Assembly: GCA_014656495.1 (NCBI GenBank)
Contig: BNCN01000021.1
Coordinates: 1 to 64,000 of the forward strand
Length of the DNA: 64,000 bases
Source: Comamonas sp. KCTC 72670
Lineage (GTDB): Bacteria > Myxococcota > Myxococcia > Myxococcales > Myxococcaceae
Direction of reading: 5' to 3'
Made by a program: the position numbers and the translations under genes. The notes below the pieces were generated by a model. The model saw nothing but the letters and a program-made list of their open reading frames with translations, ran no database searches and was not told the DNA's origin. The stretch's first letter is position 1; each line of letters starts with the position of its first letter. Positions 8,232-15,955 of the stretch are shown piece after piece.

Positions 8232-8726
8232 ATGGAAACCACATCACTCCAGGAAATCGTCGCGCCGGAAGGCATCTGCTACGGCTGCGGAGGCAAGAAC
8301 CCGCACGGCCTGCACATCCAGAGCTACTGGCATGAAGACGGCATCCACGTCATGGCCCAGCACACGCCCGCGCCCCAGTACACAGGGTGGCCCGAGCTCG
8401 TCTACGGCGGCCTGATCGCCATGCTCGTGGACTGCCACTCCAACTGGACGGCCATGGCCTACCTCTACCGCGCCGAAGGCCGCGCCCCGGGGAGCGCGCC
8501 GTCCATCGAGTGCGTCACGGGAAGCCTCGGCGTGAAGTTCATCAAGCCGACCCCCATGGGCGTGCCCCTCACCCTCCGTGCCCGTGTCGAGGGCGAGGTC
8601 GGCCGCAAGAGCCGGGTCCTCTGCGAGGTCTACGCCGGTGAGACGCTGACCGCGGTGGGCGACTCCATCTTCGTCCGTGTCGACACCGCTCGGCTGAAGG
8701 CGGAGGCGCACGGACGCGAAGGCTGA
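8232..8726 (+). CDS. PaaI/4HBT-type hotdog thioesterase
   Basis: This 164-residue hotdog-fold protein probably hydrolyses acyl-CoA or a related thioester in the cytoplasm. Visible features are the N-terminal CYGCGGKNPHGL segment common in this subgroup, the helix VYGGLIAMLVDCHSNW with the likely catalytic aspartate, and the strands ending GDSIFVRV. The ATG at 8232 was chosen because homology-like sequence begins there; an open frame upstream is antisense to the rhodanese gene. It is followed by a hairpin and converges on def. Confidence 0.85.
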   Translation: METTSLQEIVAPEGICYGCGGKNPHGLHIQSYWHEDGIHVMAQHTPAPQYTGWPELVYGGLIAMLVDCHSNWTAMAYLYRAEGRAPGSAPSIECVTGSLGVKFIKPTPMGVPLTLRARVEGEVGRKSRVLCEVYAGETLTAVGDSIFVRVDTARLKAEAHGREG

Positions 8727-8758
8727 GCGTCCAGCACCGGGACTGGGTGCGGCGACGC
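8727..8758. terminator. bidirectional hairpin between thioesterase gene and def
   Basis: GCGTC (8727-8731) pairs with GACGC (8754-8758), with an inner GCACC/GGTGC stem. It sits exactly in the 33-bp convergent gap and could end both transcripts. There is no strong U-run. Confidence 0.45.
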
Positions 8759-8759
8759 C

Positions 8760-9362
8760 CTACCCCTTGCGCTCCGGCAAGCCCAGCTCGGCGCGGAGCT
8801 GCTCCGTGCTGTGGCCCGACTGGTACCGCCGGTGGTTCTCCGCAGTGGTGAAGCTCCGCGACTCCATCCGGTCCACGTAGAGCGCGCCATCCAGGTGGTC
8901 CAGCTCGTGCTGGAGGATGCGCGCATACCAGCCGCGCGCCCGCACCGTCACGGGCGCGCCGTGCTCGTTCAGGGCCTCCACGCGGACGCCCCGGGCTCGC
9001 GCCACCAACGCGGCGTAGCCGCTCACGCTCAAGCAGCCCTCGTGAAACTCCGCGGTCGTCGCGTCTTCCACCACGAGCGTGGGGTTGATGAGGACGTGGA
9101 ACGCGACCGGCGCTCGCTCGCGCGCGGCGAGGTCCTTCGCGGCCAGGCCCACCTGATAGTCCGCCCGGTCCTCGATGACGATCAACCGAAGCCCGACGCC
9201 CACCTGCGGCGCCGCGAGCCCCACGCCCGGCGCGTCTCGCATCGTGTCCCGCATCTGCTCGATGAGCCGCTGCGTCTCCGGGCTGGCGATCTCCTCGGGC
9301 GTCAGGTCTCGCGCCTTGCGCCGCAGCACCGGGTCTCCTGCCTGGACAATCTTGAGCACCAT
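8760..9362 (-). CDS. def: peptide deformylase
   Basis: This 200-residue enzyme removes the formyl group from nascent peptide N termini, using a bound metal ion. All three family motifs are present: G-V-G-L-A-A-P-Q at about residues 45-52, E-G-C-L-S, and Q-H-E-L-D-H. The start at 9362 (MVLKIVQAGDPVLR) matches the normal N terminus. It lies 22 bp downstream of the ferritin-like gene on the same strand, so the two probably share an operon. The usual partner fmt is not adjacent, and many genomes carry several deformylases. Confidence 0.95.
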   Translation of the reverse strand: MVLKIVQAGDPVLRRKARDLTPEEIASPETQRLIEQMRDTMRDAPGVGLAAPQVGVGLRLIVIEDRADYQVGLAAKDLAARERAPVAFHVLINPTLVVEDATTAEFHEGCLSVSGYAALVARARGVRVEALNEHGAPVTVRARGWYARILQHELDHLDGALYVDRMESRSFTTAENHRRYQSGHSTEQLRAELGLPERKG

Positions 9363-9384
9363 GACGCCACCGTAGCAGGGCTGG

Positions 9385-10191
9385 CTATACCCCGGATGCG
9401 CGACGACGCTCGGCCCACCGAAGGGCATGGGACGTGTCCACTCCACAGCGCTCCAGGCTCGGGAAGACGACGTCATGGAGCGCTTGAATGAAGACCTCCA
9501 CCTTGCGCGCGGACGGCAGGACGCCGTGGGCCATGAGCCTGGAGCCGTCGGCCTCGTCGAGGCCCTGAGCGAAGAGCCGAGGCGTCATGCAGTCCTCCAG
9601 CATCGCGGGCACGTACGGCGCCAGGAACGCCACCGAGCCCTCCTTCGCCGCGTGGCCGAGGTAGGCCCACCCCAGCCGGCTGTGAGCGACCTCGTCGCGA
9701 AGGATGTCCCGCAGCACCGCGCGCACCCGGGGCGGCCCGTCGACCGAGAGCACGGAGGTCAACCCGGCGGTGCTCTCCGTCTCCGCGAGGCAACACGTGG
9801 CGACCACTCCGTAGAGCACCCGTTCGCGGAACCCCAGCTCCGGGGGGCCTGCTTCCTCGGCCCGAGGGGCGGAGCCGAGGGGCTCGGCGTCCTCATGGCC
9901 GTAGGTGCGCGCCATCAGCTCACACATGCCCGCATGGCGCCGCTCATCCTCCGCCGCCCGCCGTGCGAGCAGGATGAGGGGCTCGGGGGCCTCCAACTGT
10001 TCGAGTGACACCCCCAACCGGACGAACCGCGCCCCCGCGTCCAGCTCCTCCTGACGCCGGAAGGCCCACGTCGCCGCGATGTGCCTGCGGAGCGCTTCGG
10101 ACAGGGACGCCGTGTGGAGTGTTCGCTGCCGCCCAGGGCCCCGAACCAGGCCCTGCACCGTCGAACATCCGCCGTCAGGTTCGTCGTTCAT
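9385..10191 (-). CDS. ferritin-like di-iron domain protein
   Basis: The 268-residue helical protein carries two ferritin-like E-x-x-H type motifs, E-D-E-R-R-H at about residue 85 and I-L-R-D-E-V-A-H-S at about 170, spaced as in a four-helix di-iron bundle. It may be an oxidase or a storage-like protein; the substrate is unknown. The ATG at 10191 follows a GAGG ribosome-binding site. It lies upstream of def in the same direction. It diverges from the TonB-like gene across 200 bp, in which CATTGCG/CGCAATG form a long-range inverted repeat at 10266-10300. Confidence 0.8.
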   Translation of the reverse strand: MNDEPDGGCSTVQGLVRGPGRQRTLHTASLSEALRRHIAATWAFRRQEELDAGARFVRLGVSLEQLEAPEPLILLARRAAEDERRHAGMCELMARTYGHEDAEPLGSAPRAEEAGPPELGFRERVLYGVVATCCLAETESTAGLTSVLSVDGPPRVRAVLRDILRDEVAHSRLGWAYLGHAAKEGSVAFLAPYVPAMLEDCMTPRLFAQGLDEADGSRLMAHGVLPSARKVEVFIQALHDVVFPSLERCGVDTSHALRWAERRRASGV

Positions 10192-10391
10192 GGTGGCCTC
10201 GCCCCAAGGAGCGTACCCGACGTGGCCATTGGACCGGACGAAAGGAATACCGTGTCGCGGTGAGTCATTGCGTTGGGCACCGCACGGACGCACCGCAATG
10301 CCGCAGGGCGGCAAACGTAGTCAGGCAACACGGCGTACCGTGAGGACAAGACTGGCGGGACGAGGACGTGCACGGGCGAGAAGGCATTGGA

Positions 10392-11819
10392 ATGCGGCGA
10401 CTTCGACGAATCGGCTGGGCCGCCCTCGCCTCTCTCGCCCTTCATGCGGGCCTCCTGGCACTCCTATGGCGCATCGAGCCCCAGGAACGGCCGCCGTTGA
10501 AGGCGCCACCGACGAAGCCGCTCGCGGTGGAGATCGTCACCGCGACTCCTGGCAGCCCTGCCGCGCAATCCGCCGCGCCCGGTCCCGGACAGCAGGCACC
10601 CTCGGGCGACCGTCAGCCACAGCCCCCCGCCGCGGCGGCGCCAGCCCCGCGTCCGAAAGTGGGGACCCGCTCGCCCAAGCCACAGGGAGGCACCCGCGCC
10701 ACCGCCACCGCCGTCCCGCAGGCTCCGCCTGGCCCCCAGGCCCCGGAACGGGCACCTTCCGAGGTGGACGTGCATCGTCCCTCGGAGCGCGCCGAGTCGC
10801 CGCCCGCTCCCGCGACCGAACCGGTGGCCCCTCCCGAAAGCGCACCAGCTCCGTTCGAAGGCGACCGCGAGCCCCGCACGCCACCGGACCCCATCGCCGT
10901 GGCCCCCGACGCCCCCCGGCGCGCACCTCTGTCGGACGGCGCTTCCGATTCACTGCCGTCGTTCCTCATCCCCGGTGGAGCACCCACGCCAGGTCCGAAG
11001 ACGCCGGGCGGCAGGACGTTGCGACCAGGAGACCCAGGCCCTTCCGCCGAGGAGCTCGCCGCGCAGGAACGGACCCGCGTCACGGGCCGCGTCGAGACGT
11101 TCATCGTCGACGACCAGGCCGAGCTTCGTGTCGCCAACGGCCTCATCGATTCGTACTTCAGCCGGCTCCGCGAGGCGCTCGAGAAGGGGCTCGAAGACGC
11201 ACCCGTGTTTCCAGGCACGAGCCTGTTGAAGCAAGCCAGCTCTGCCTGGGCGCCCCAGGCGCAGAAGTTCGGAGCGACAGGCAGCACGGGAGCGGGAGCG
11301 CCGCCCCGGGCGCCCACCGTCTCGGAGCAGCTCTACGGCCTGCAACAGCGCGCGGGAGATGAATCCGTGGAGCGCCCTCGGCTCTTCGCCCAGGCCGGGC
11401 GTGAGCTGCAGCACCTGGCCACGGGCGGCGGGTCGAAGCTCGTGGTGACCTTGGAGCTGGTGCAGAACGTGGACGGCACCTTGCGCGACGTGAAGCTCGT
11501 CGCCCGGAGTGGCAATCCCACGTACGACGCCTACGTCTTGAACGCGATCCCCGGGTCGCTGGCGAAGCTCGCCGCGCCTCCCGAGGGTGCGCGGGGTGTC
11601 CGCGACGATGGCATCCACACGCTGTGGTCGGTGGAGGGCCGCGTCGTGTACCTGCGCAAGCTCAAGGAGCTGGAGAGCCAGGACGCCTGGTACGTCGCCG
11701 CCGCGAGCGCCGCGGGCATCCTCGCGGGCCGCTTCGAGGAGACCACCGGAGACATCGAGGTCATCGACTTCCGCAACCCGCGGTTCGTGTGCCAGTCCCG
11801 CCTGCTGCGCGTCTACTGA
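10392..11819 (+). CDS. TonB-family periplasmic energy-transducer-like protein
   Basis: The 475-residue protein has an N-terminal membrane anchor (about residues 8-25, IGWAALASLALHAGLLALLW). A very proline/alanine-rich spacer of about 170 residues follows, of the sort that spans the periplasm. The C-terminal region resembles a TonB domain (LVVTLELVQNVDGTLRDVKLV, then YDAYVLNAI). TonB proteins pass energy from an ExbB/ExbD motor to outer-membrane proteins; no exbBD genes are adjacent, so it may serve a distant complex. The ATG at 10392 follows GAGAAGG. A terminal extension of about 80 residues follows the TonB-like part. Confidence 0.75.
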   Translation: MRRLRRIGWAALASLALHAGLLALLWRIEPQERPPLKAPPTKPLAVEIVTATPGSPAAQSAAPGPGQQAPSGDRQPQPPAAAAPAPRPKVGTRSPKPQGGTRATATAVPQAPPGPQAPERAPSEVDVHRPSERAESPPAPATEPVAPPESAPAPFEGDREPRTPPDPIAVAPDAPRRAPLSDGASDSLPSFLIPGGAPTPGPKTPGGRTLRPGDPGPSAEELAAQERTRVTGRVETFIVDDQAELRVANGLIDSYFSRLREALEKGLEDAPVFPGTSLLKQASSAWAPQAQKFGATGSTGAGAPPRAPTVSEQLYGLQQRAGDESVERPRLFAQAGRELQHLATGGGSKLVVTLELVQNVDGTLRDVKLVARSGNPTYDAYVLNAIPGSLAKLAAPPEGARGVRDDGIHTLWSVEGRVVYLRKLKELESQDAWYVAAASAAGILAGRFEETTGDIEVIDFRNPRFVCQSRLLRVY

Positions 11820-11836
11820 TGCTAGGCTGACCGGCC

Positions 11837-12361
11837 ATGGCTCGTCGCAAGAAGGCCGATGAAATGGCATCCCGCGTCCGCAACCTGCTCGCGATGGACG
11901 CGGCGGGCATCATGCGCCGGCTCGATGCGCGCAAGGACGAGATGTTCGCCCTCTTCTCGCGGCTGCGCAGCCGCGAGCCCCTGCTGGACACCATCACCTC
12001 GCGCTACGCCAGCGGGGCCTTCGACCAGCTCATCCACCTGCCGGAGCAGGAACAAGCCGTGGTCGACCTCTACTACGCCCGCCTCGAAGAGCTGCGCTGG
12101 TACTTCACCTACACCGAGGACATGCCCGGCACCGCGCAGCTGATCTTCAGCAAGCTGCACAAGCGGCTGGAAGAAGCCTATCGCGTGCTCGTGGTGACAC
12201 TCGGACCGCCCATGCCTCCAGATGGGGCCCGCGTGGTGGACGTTGAAGCCGTCCGCACGGACGCCACGAAGGTCACCGCCGCCAAGACACTGGAGCGCAC
12301 CACGGCGTCAGCACGTCAGCGGCGCGCCCAGCGCTCGCCCCCGGAGCAGGACGCCCCATGA
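11837..12361 (+). CDS. conserved hypothetical protein, helical
   Basis: No family was recognised in these 174 residues. The N terminus is basic (MARRKKADEM) and the first 130 residues look all-helical, with charged heptad-like stretches. The C terminus is basic and disordered. It starts 17 bp after the TonB-like gene. Its stop overlaps the start of the SRPBCC gene (ATGA), indicating an operon of three genes. Confidence 0.75.
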   Translation: MARRKKADEMASRVRNLLAMDAAGIMRRLDARKDEMFALFSRLRSREPLLDTITSRYASGAFDQLIHLPEQEQAVVDLYYARLEELRWYFTYTEDMPGTAQLIFSKLHKRLEEAYRVLVVTLGPPMPPDGARVVDVEAVRTDATKVTAAKTLERTTASARQRRAQRSPPEQDAP

Positions 12362-12843
12362 CCTCCCCACGCGGTCGCACCGATACCGCCTCGCGAATCA
12401 TCTCGGCCACGCCCGGCACGCTCTACCGCGCCTTCGTGCAGCCCGAAGCGGTGGCCACCTGGCTCCCTCCCGAGGGAATGAAAGGCCACATCCAGGTCTT
12501 CGAGCCCCGCGCCGGCGGCACGTACCGGATGACGCTCACGTATGAGCGCTCGGAGCACCCGGCGCCGGGCAAGAGTTCGGAGAACGAAGACATCGTCATT
12601 GGCCAGTTCGTGGAGCTGGTCCCCGACGAGCGCGTGGTGCAGCGCTTCGAGTTCGAGTCCGACGACCCGGCCTTCGCCGGCACGATGACCATGACCTGGC
12701 GGCTGACCCCGGTGGCCCAGGGCACCGAGGTCACCATCGTCTGTGAGGACGTCCCCGTGGGCATCCGGCAGGAAGACCACCTCGCCGGGCTGACCTCGAC
12801 GCTGGCCAACCTCGCGGCCTTCGTCGAAGCCCCGCAGGGCTGA
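12358..12843 (+). CDS. SRPBCC/AHSA1-type ligand-binding domain protein
   Basis: This 161-residue single-domain protein has the opening of AHSA1-like SRPBCC proteins (SATPGTLYRAFVQPEAVATW) and the later strand MTMTWRLTP. The fold forms a hydrophobic pocket for lipids or other small molecules, but the ligand is unknown. Translation is coupled to the preceding gene by an ATGA overlap. It converges with the desaturase gene with only 3 bp between stops. Confidence 0.85.
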   Translation: MTSPRGRTDTASRIISATPGTLYRAFVQPEAVATWLPPEGMKGHIQVFEPRAGGTYRMTLTYERSEHPAPGKSSENEDIVIGQFVELVPDERVVQRFEFESDDPAFAGTMTMTWRLTPVAQGTEVTIVCEDVPVGIRQEDHLAGLTSTLANLAAFVEAPQG

Positions 12844-12846
12844 GCC

Positions 12847-13992
12847 TCAGGCCGCGGGCGCGGGGGCCGCGACGGGCTCGGCCGCCCGGCGCTTGGGGAT
12901 GAACTTCTTCATGGACGTCTTGCCCACCACGACGTCCACCATCTTCTTCGCGCGCGTCCAGACGCTCTCCTGCACGTACGGGATGCCGTACTTCTCGCAG
13001 AGCGCCTTCACCCGAGGCTGCGCCTCCCGGTACTTCAGCATCGGCAGGTCCGGCCAGATGTGGTGCTCGATCTGGTAGTTCAGCCACAGGTGCGCGAAGT
13101 CGTTCAGGTCCCCGCCCGTCCGGTAGTTCGCGCTGCCAATCACCTGCTGCACGGAGCGCTCGCCGCGGGTCTCCGGCTTCGCGTCGAACCGGTACAGGTC
13201 CTCGCCCGTGTGGTTGGGCCCCACCACCAGGAACGTGTGCAGGCTGGTGAAGACGTCCGCCATCACCGAGTTGCAGAACGCGCTGAACGACGCCCACGGC
13301 CCCAGCACCAGGTACAGCGCCGGGAAGAGCCCGAACTGCACGGCCGAGTACGGCAGGTAGCACTTCAGCAGCAGCTCCTTCAGCTCCTCGCGCGTCAGCG
13401 CCCCGCCCTTGCGGCGGCCCTTGCGGCGCAGTGAGCTGAGCGTCTCCGGCGCGTAGTAGCTGGCCCGCCACGTCATCGCGAGCAGCGCGAGCTGCACGTA
13501 GCGCAGCGCCAACGGCCGCTCCGGATTGCGCAGCGTCCCCTCCGCGTTGCGCTCCAGGAGGTCGGGGTCCGCGTCCTCGCCGGTGTGCGAGTGGTGGAGC
13601 ACGTTGTGCTCGAACACCCAGGCCTCCGGCATCATCCAGTCGAGCCAGTCGAGGTAACGGCGCGAGCCCTTGGCGAAGCCCTTGCCCGTACGGGAGGCGG
13701 GCAGGCCCGGCACCCGGTCATACCCCCGGTGCCCCACGTGGTGCATCAGCAGCCAACGCGCCGACCGGCCGACGCTGAGCGCCGCGGCGCTGAACGGATT
13801 CGGCGCCACCCAGCAGGTCGCCGCGCCCAGCACCGTCGCCGCGCGGCCCCAGCGCTCCATCTTCCGCAGGTGCGCCGCGTCCGCTTCTCCCAGCGACGCA
13901 TCCAGCTCCTCACGCAGCGCCTTCAGTTCGCGGTGGAAGCCCTCCACGTCCACGGAAGAGATGTCGAAGTCGGGGGCGGGCTGGGACGGCAT
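12847..13992 (-). CDS. membrane fatty acid desaturase
   Basis: The 381-residue protein belongs to the membrane-bound di-iron desaturases that introduce a double bond into acyl chains. The histidine boxes are visible: M-H-H-V-G-H at about residue 92, H-N-V-L-H-H-S-H at about 134, and Q-I-E-H-H at about 303. The last has the Q-x-x-H-H form seen in front-end-type enzymes. Hydrophobic segments lie between the boxes. The ATG at 13992 follows a GAGGAGAG site, whereas longer open sequence upstream lacks one. Regiospecificity and electron donor are unknown. Confidence 0.9.
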   Translation of the reverse strand: MPSQPAPDFDISSVDVEGFHRELKALREELDASLGEADAAHLRKMERWGRAATVLGAATCWVAPNPFSAAALSVGRSARWLLMHHVGHRGYDRVPGLPASRTGKGFAKGSRRYLDWLDWMMPEAWVFEHNVLHHSHTGEDADPDLLERNAEGTLRNPERPLALRYVQLALLAMTWRASYYAPETLSSLRRKGRRKGGALTREELKELLLKCYLPYSAVQFGLFPALYLVLGPWASFSAFCNSVMADVFTSLHTFLVVGPNHTGEDLYRFDAKPETRGERSVQQVIGSANYRTGGDLNDFAHLWLNYQIEHHIWPDLPMLKYREAQPRVKALCEKYGIPYVQESVWTRAKKMVDVVVGKTSMKKFIPKRRAAEPVAAPAPAA

Positions 13993-14159
13993 CAGGGGCT
14001 CTCCTCGGTCACGGAGCAGGACGCGGGGGGATGAGGGGGAGGATTCGGCGCGAACCGTAGCCGCCAGGGTCCGCGGGCGTCCAGCCGCCCTTACCACTCG
14101 CCCCCTTGTTTCCAGACGGGCCATGCGGCCACACACACCCCAGGTTATACCCGCGCCCC

Positions 14160-14639
14160 ATGCCCAGCGGCCACGGCTACATCGACCTCGCGGGGAAGCT
14201 CGTCATTCCCACGCCCACAAGAATCTCTTCCGATTCAACGAGGGGCGCGTCCGCCTCCGGCTCGGCGAGGGCGGCTGGGCCTTCATCGACCCGCAGGGGA
14301 AGGAGCAGCTTCGCGTGGAGCGCGCCATGTCCGGCTTCAGTGACGGGCTGGCGCTGACGGGCGAGGGCTTCGTCAATCCGCAGGGCACCGTGGTGCTTCC
14401 GGTCCAGTTCCTGTCCAACTTCACCCGGTATGGGGTGAACGGGAAGACCTACGCTCTGGTGCGCCTCTTCAGCGATGGGCTGGCCGCGGTGATGAAGAAG
14501 CCGCCCAAGGGCGAGGCGCGCCGGCTCATCGACCCGAAGGGCAAGTGCCTGGCCAGATGGGAGCTGGGCACTGGAGCCGCGCTTCACCATGGCCCAGCCC
14601 TTCGCGGAGGGACGCGCCGCGGTGGCGTTCGACACTTGA
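14160..14639 (+). pseudogene. WG-repeat protein pseudogene with two frameshifts
   Basis: Three consecutive reading frames together encode a WG/KWG-repeat protein. The first piece reads M-P-S-G-H-G-Y-I-D-L-A-G-K-L-V-I-P from 14160. A second frame takes over at about 14215 (NEGRVRLRLGEGGWAFIDPQG, FSDGLALTGEGFVNPQG). The third frame resumes at about 14575 and ends PFAEGRAAVAFDT with a stop at 14637-14639. Each frame carries coherent repeat sequence, so this is a real gene broken by two small indels, or a gene with sequencing errors. The intact ancestor would be about 160 residues. Confidence 0.7.
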
Positions 14640-14668
14640 TTCACCCACTTCGAAAGCGAGATGGCGAC

Positions 14669-15754
14669 ATGACCGACCTGTTCTCCCCCCTGGAGCTCCG
14701 CAAGGGCGTCATCGCCCCCAACCGCATCTGGCTGGCCCCCCTGACGAACACCCAGAGCCACCCGGACGGCACGCTCTCCGACGCGGAGCTGCGCTTCCTC
14801 GCGATGCGCGCCGACGGCGGGTTCGGGCTGGTGGAGACGTGCGCCGTCTACGTCGCCCAGGATGGGAAGGCGTGGCCCGGGGAGCTGGGCGTCCATGACG
14901 ACGCGATGCTGCCCGGAATGAAGCGGTTGGCCGCCCGCATCCACGAAGGGGGCGCGCTGATCGCCGCGCAGCTCTTCCACGGCGGGCTGCGCGCCAATCC
15001 AGACGTCAGCCAGCGAGAGGTCTGGAGCGCGAGCGCCTATGACGCCGAGGGCATCCACTGCCGCGAAGCCACCGAAGCCGACATCGAGGGCACCCTCCAG
15101 GCCTTCGCCGACGCGGCCCGCCGTTGCGAGGCAGCGGGCTTCGATGTCGTGGAGCTCCACGGCGCGCATGGCTACTTGCTGTCGCAGTTCCTGAGCAACG
15201 TCTTCAACCGGCGCACGGACCGCTGGGGCGGCGCGTTGGAGAACCGCTGGCGACTGCTTCAGGAGACGGTCCGCGCGGTGAAGCGGGCGGCGCCGTCCCT
15301 GGTGCTCTCCGTGCGCCTGTCGACGGAAGACGCGAGGCAGGCCCGGGGCATCGACCTGGACGAATCGCTGGAGGTCGCGCGCATGCTCCAGGCCGAGGGC
15401 GTGGAGATTCTCCATCTGTCCCTGTGGAAGGCGGCCCTCAACACGCAGAAGCGGCCGGACCAGCACGCGACGCCGCTCTTCCGGCAAGCCGTGGGTCCGG
15501 ACATGCGCATCGTCGTCGCGGGGGAGGTCCGCACCCGCGAAGAAGCCGAGGCCCAGCTCGCGCGCGGCGCGGACGCCGTCGCCGTGGGCCGCGCCGCCAT
15601 CGCGAACCACGACTGGCCCCGGCGCGTCCAACGCGGCGCTGCGCTCCAGGTGCCGCCGCTGTCCCCCACCACGCTCCACGCCGAAGGCCTGTCCGACGTC
15701 TTCGTGAAGTACATGCGCAACTGGCGCGACTTCGTGGCCGACACACAGGATTGA
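14669..15754 (+). CDS. NADH:flavin oxidoreductase / Old Yellow Enzyme family
   Basis: This 361-residue FMN-binding TIM barrel matches the Old Yellow Enzyme family, which reduces activated alkenes with NAD(P)H. Motifs include N-R-I-W-L-A-P-L-T near residue 18, a substrate-site pair in ELHGAHGYLLSQF, the downstream N-R-R-T-D-R-W-G-G, and the phosphate-binding V-A-V-G-R-A. The ATG at 14669 gives the standard N terminus (MTDLFSPLELRKGV). It starts 29 bp after the WG pseudogene. The physiological substrate is unknown. Confidence 0.9.
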   Translation: MTDLFSPLELRKGVIAPNRIWLAPLTNTQSHPDGTLSDAELRFLAMRADGGFGLVETCAVYVAQDGKAWPGELGVHDDAMLPGMKRLAARIHEGGALIAAQLFHGGLRANPDVSQREVWSASAYDAEGIHCREATEADIEGTLQAFADAARRCEAAGFDVVELHGAHGYLLSQFLSNVFNRRTDRWGGALENRWRLLQETVRAVKRAAPSLVLSVRLSTEDARQARGIDLDESLEVARMLQAEGVEILHLSLWKAALNTQKRPDQHATPLFRQAVGPDMRIVVAGEVRTREEAEAQLARGADAVAVGRAAIANHDWPRRVQRGAALQVPPLSPTTLHAEGLSDVFVKYMRNWRDFVADTQD

Positions 15755-15955
15755 GCGGCAACACGGCTTAATCAGACTCCAAAGGCAGTCACGGAAGCGC
15801 GTGGCTGCCCGCAATCCCTACCATGTAAACGAGGGATATCGCCCAAGATGACGTGAGTCCGAATCGCGCCACCCACACTCCGGGCCAGAGCAACCAGACG
15901 GCGTGAGCCCCCCGAGTTGCGGCGCGGATGTAAAACGAGAAATATCGACGCATTC

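Noticed and set aside
15755..15955. Cyclic-di-GMP riboswitch in the leader of the chemoreceptor gene
   Set aside because: Some purine-rich motifs are present, but the conserved GEMM core and paired helices could not be found.
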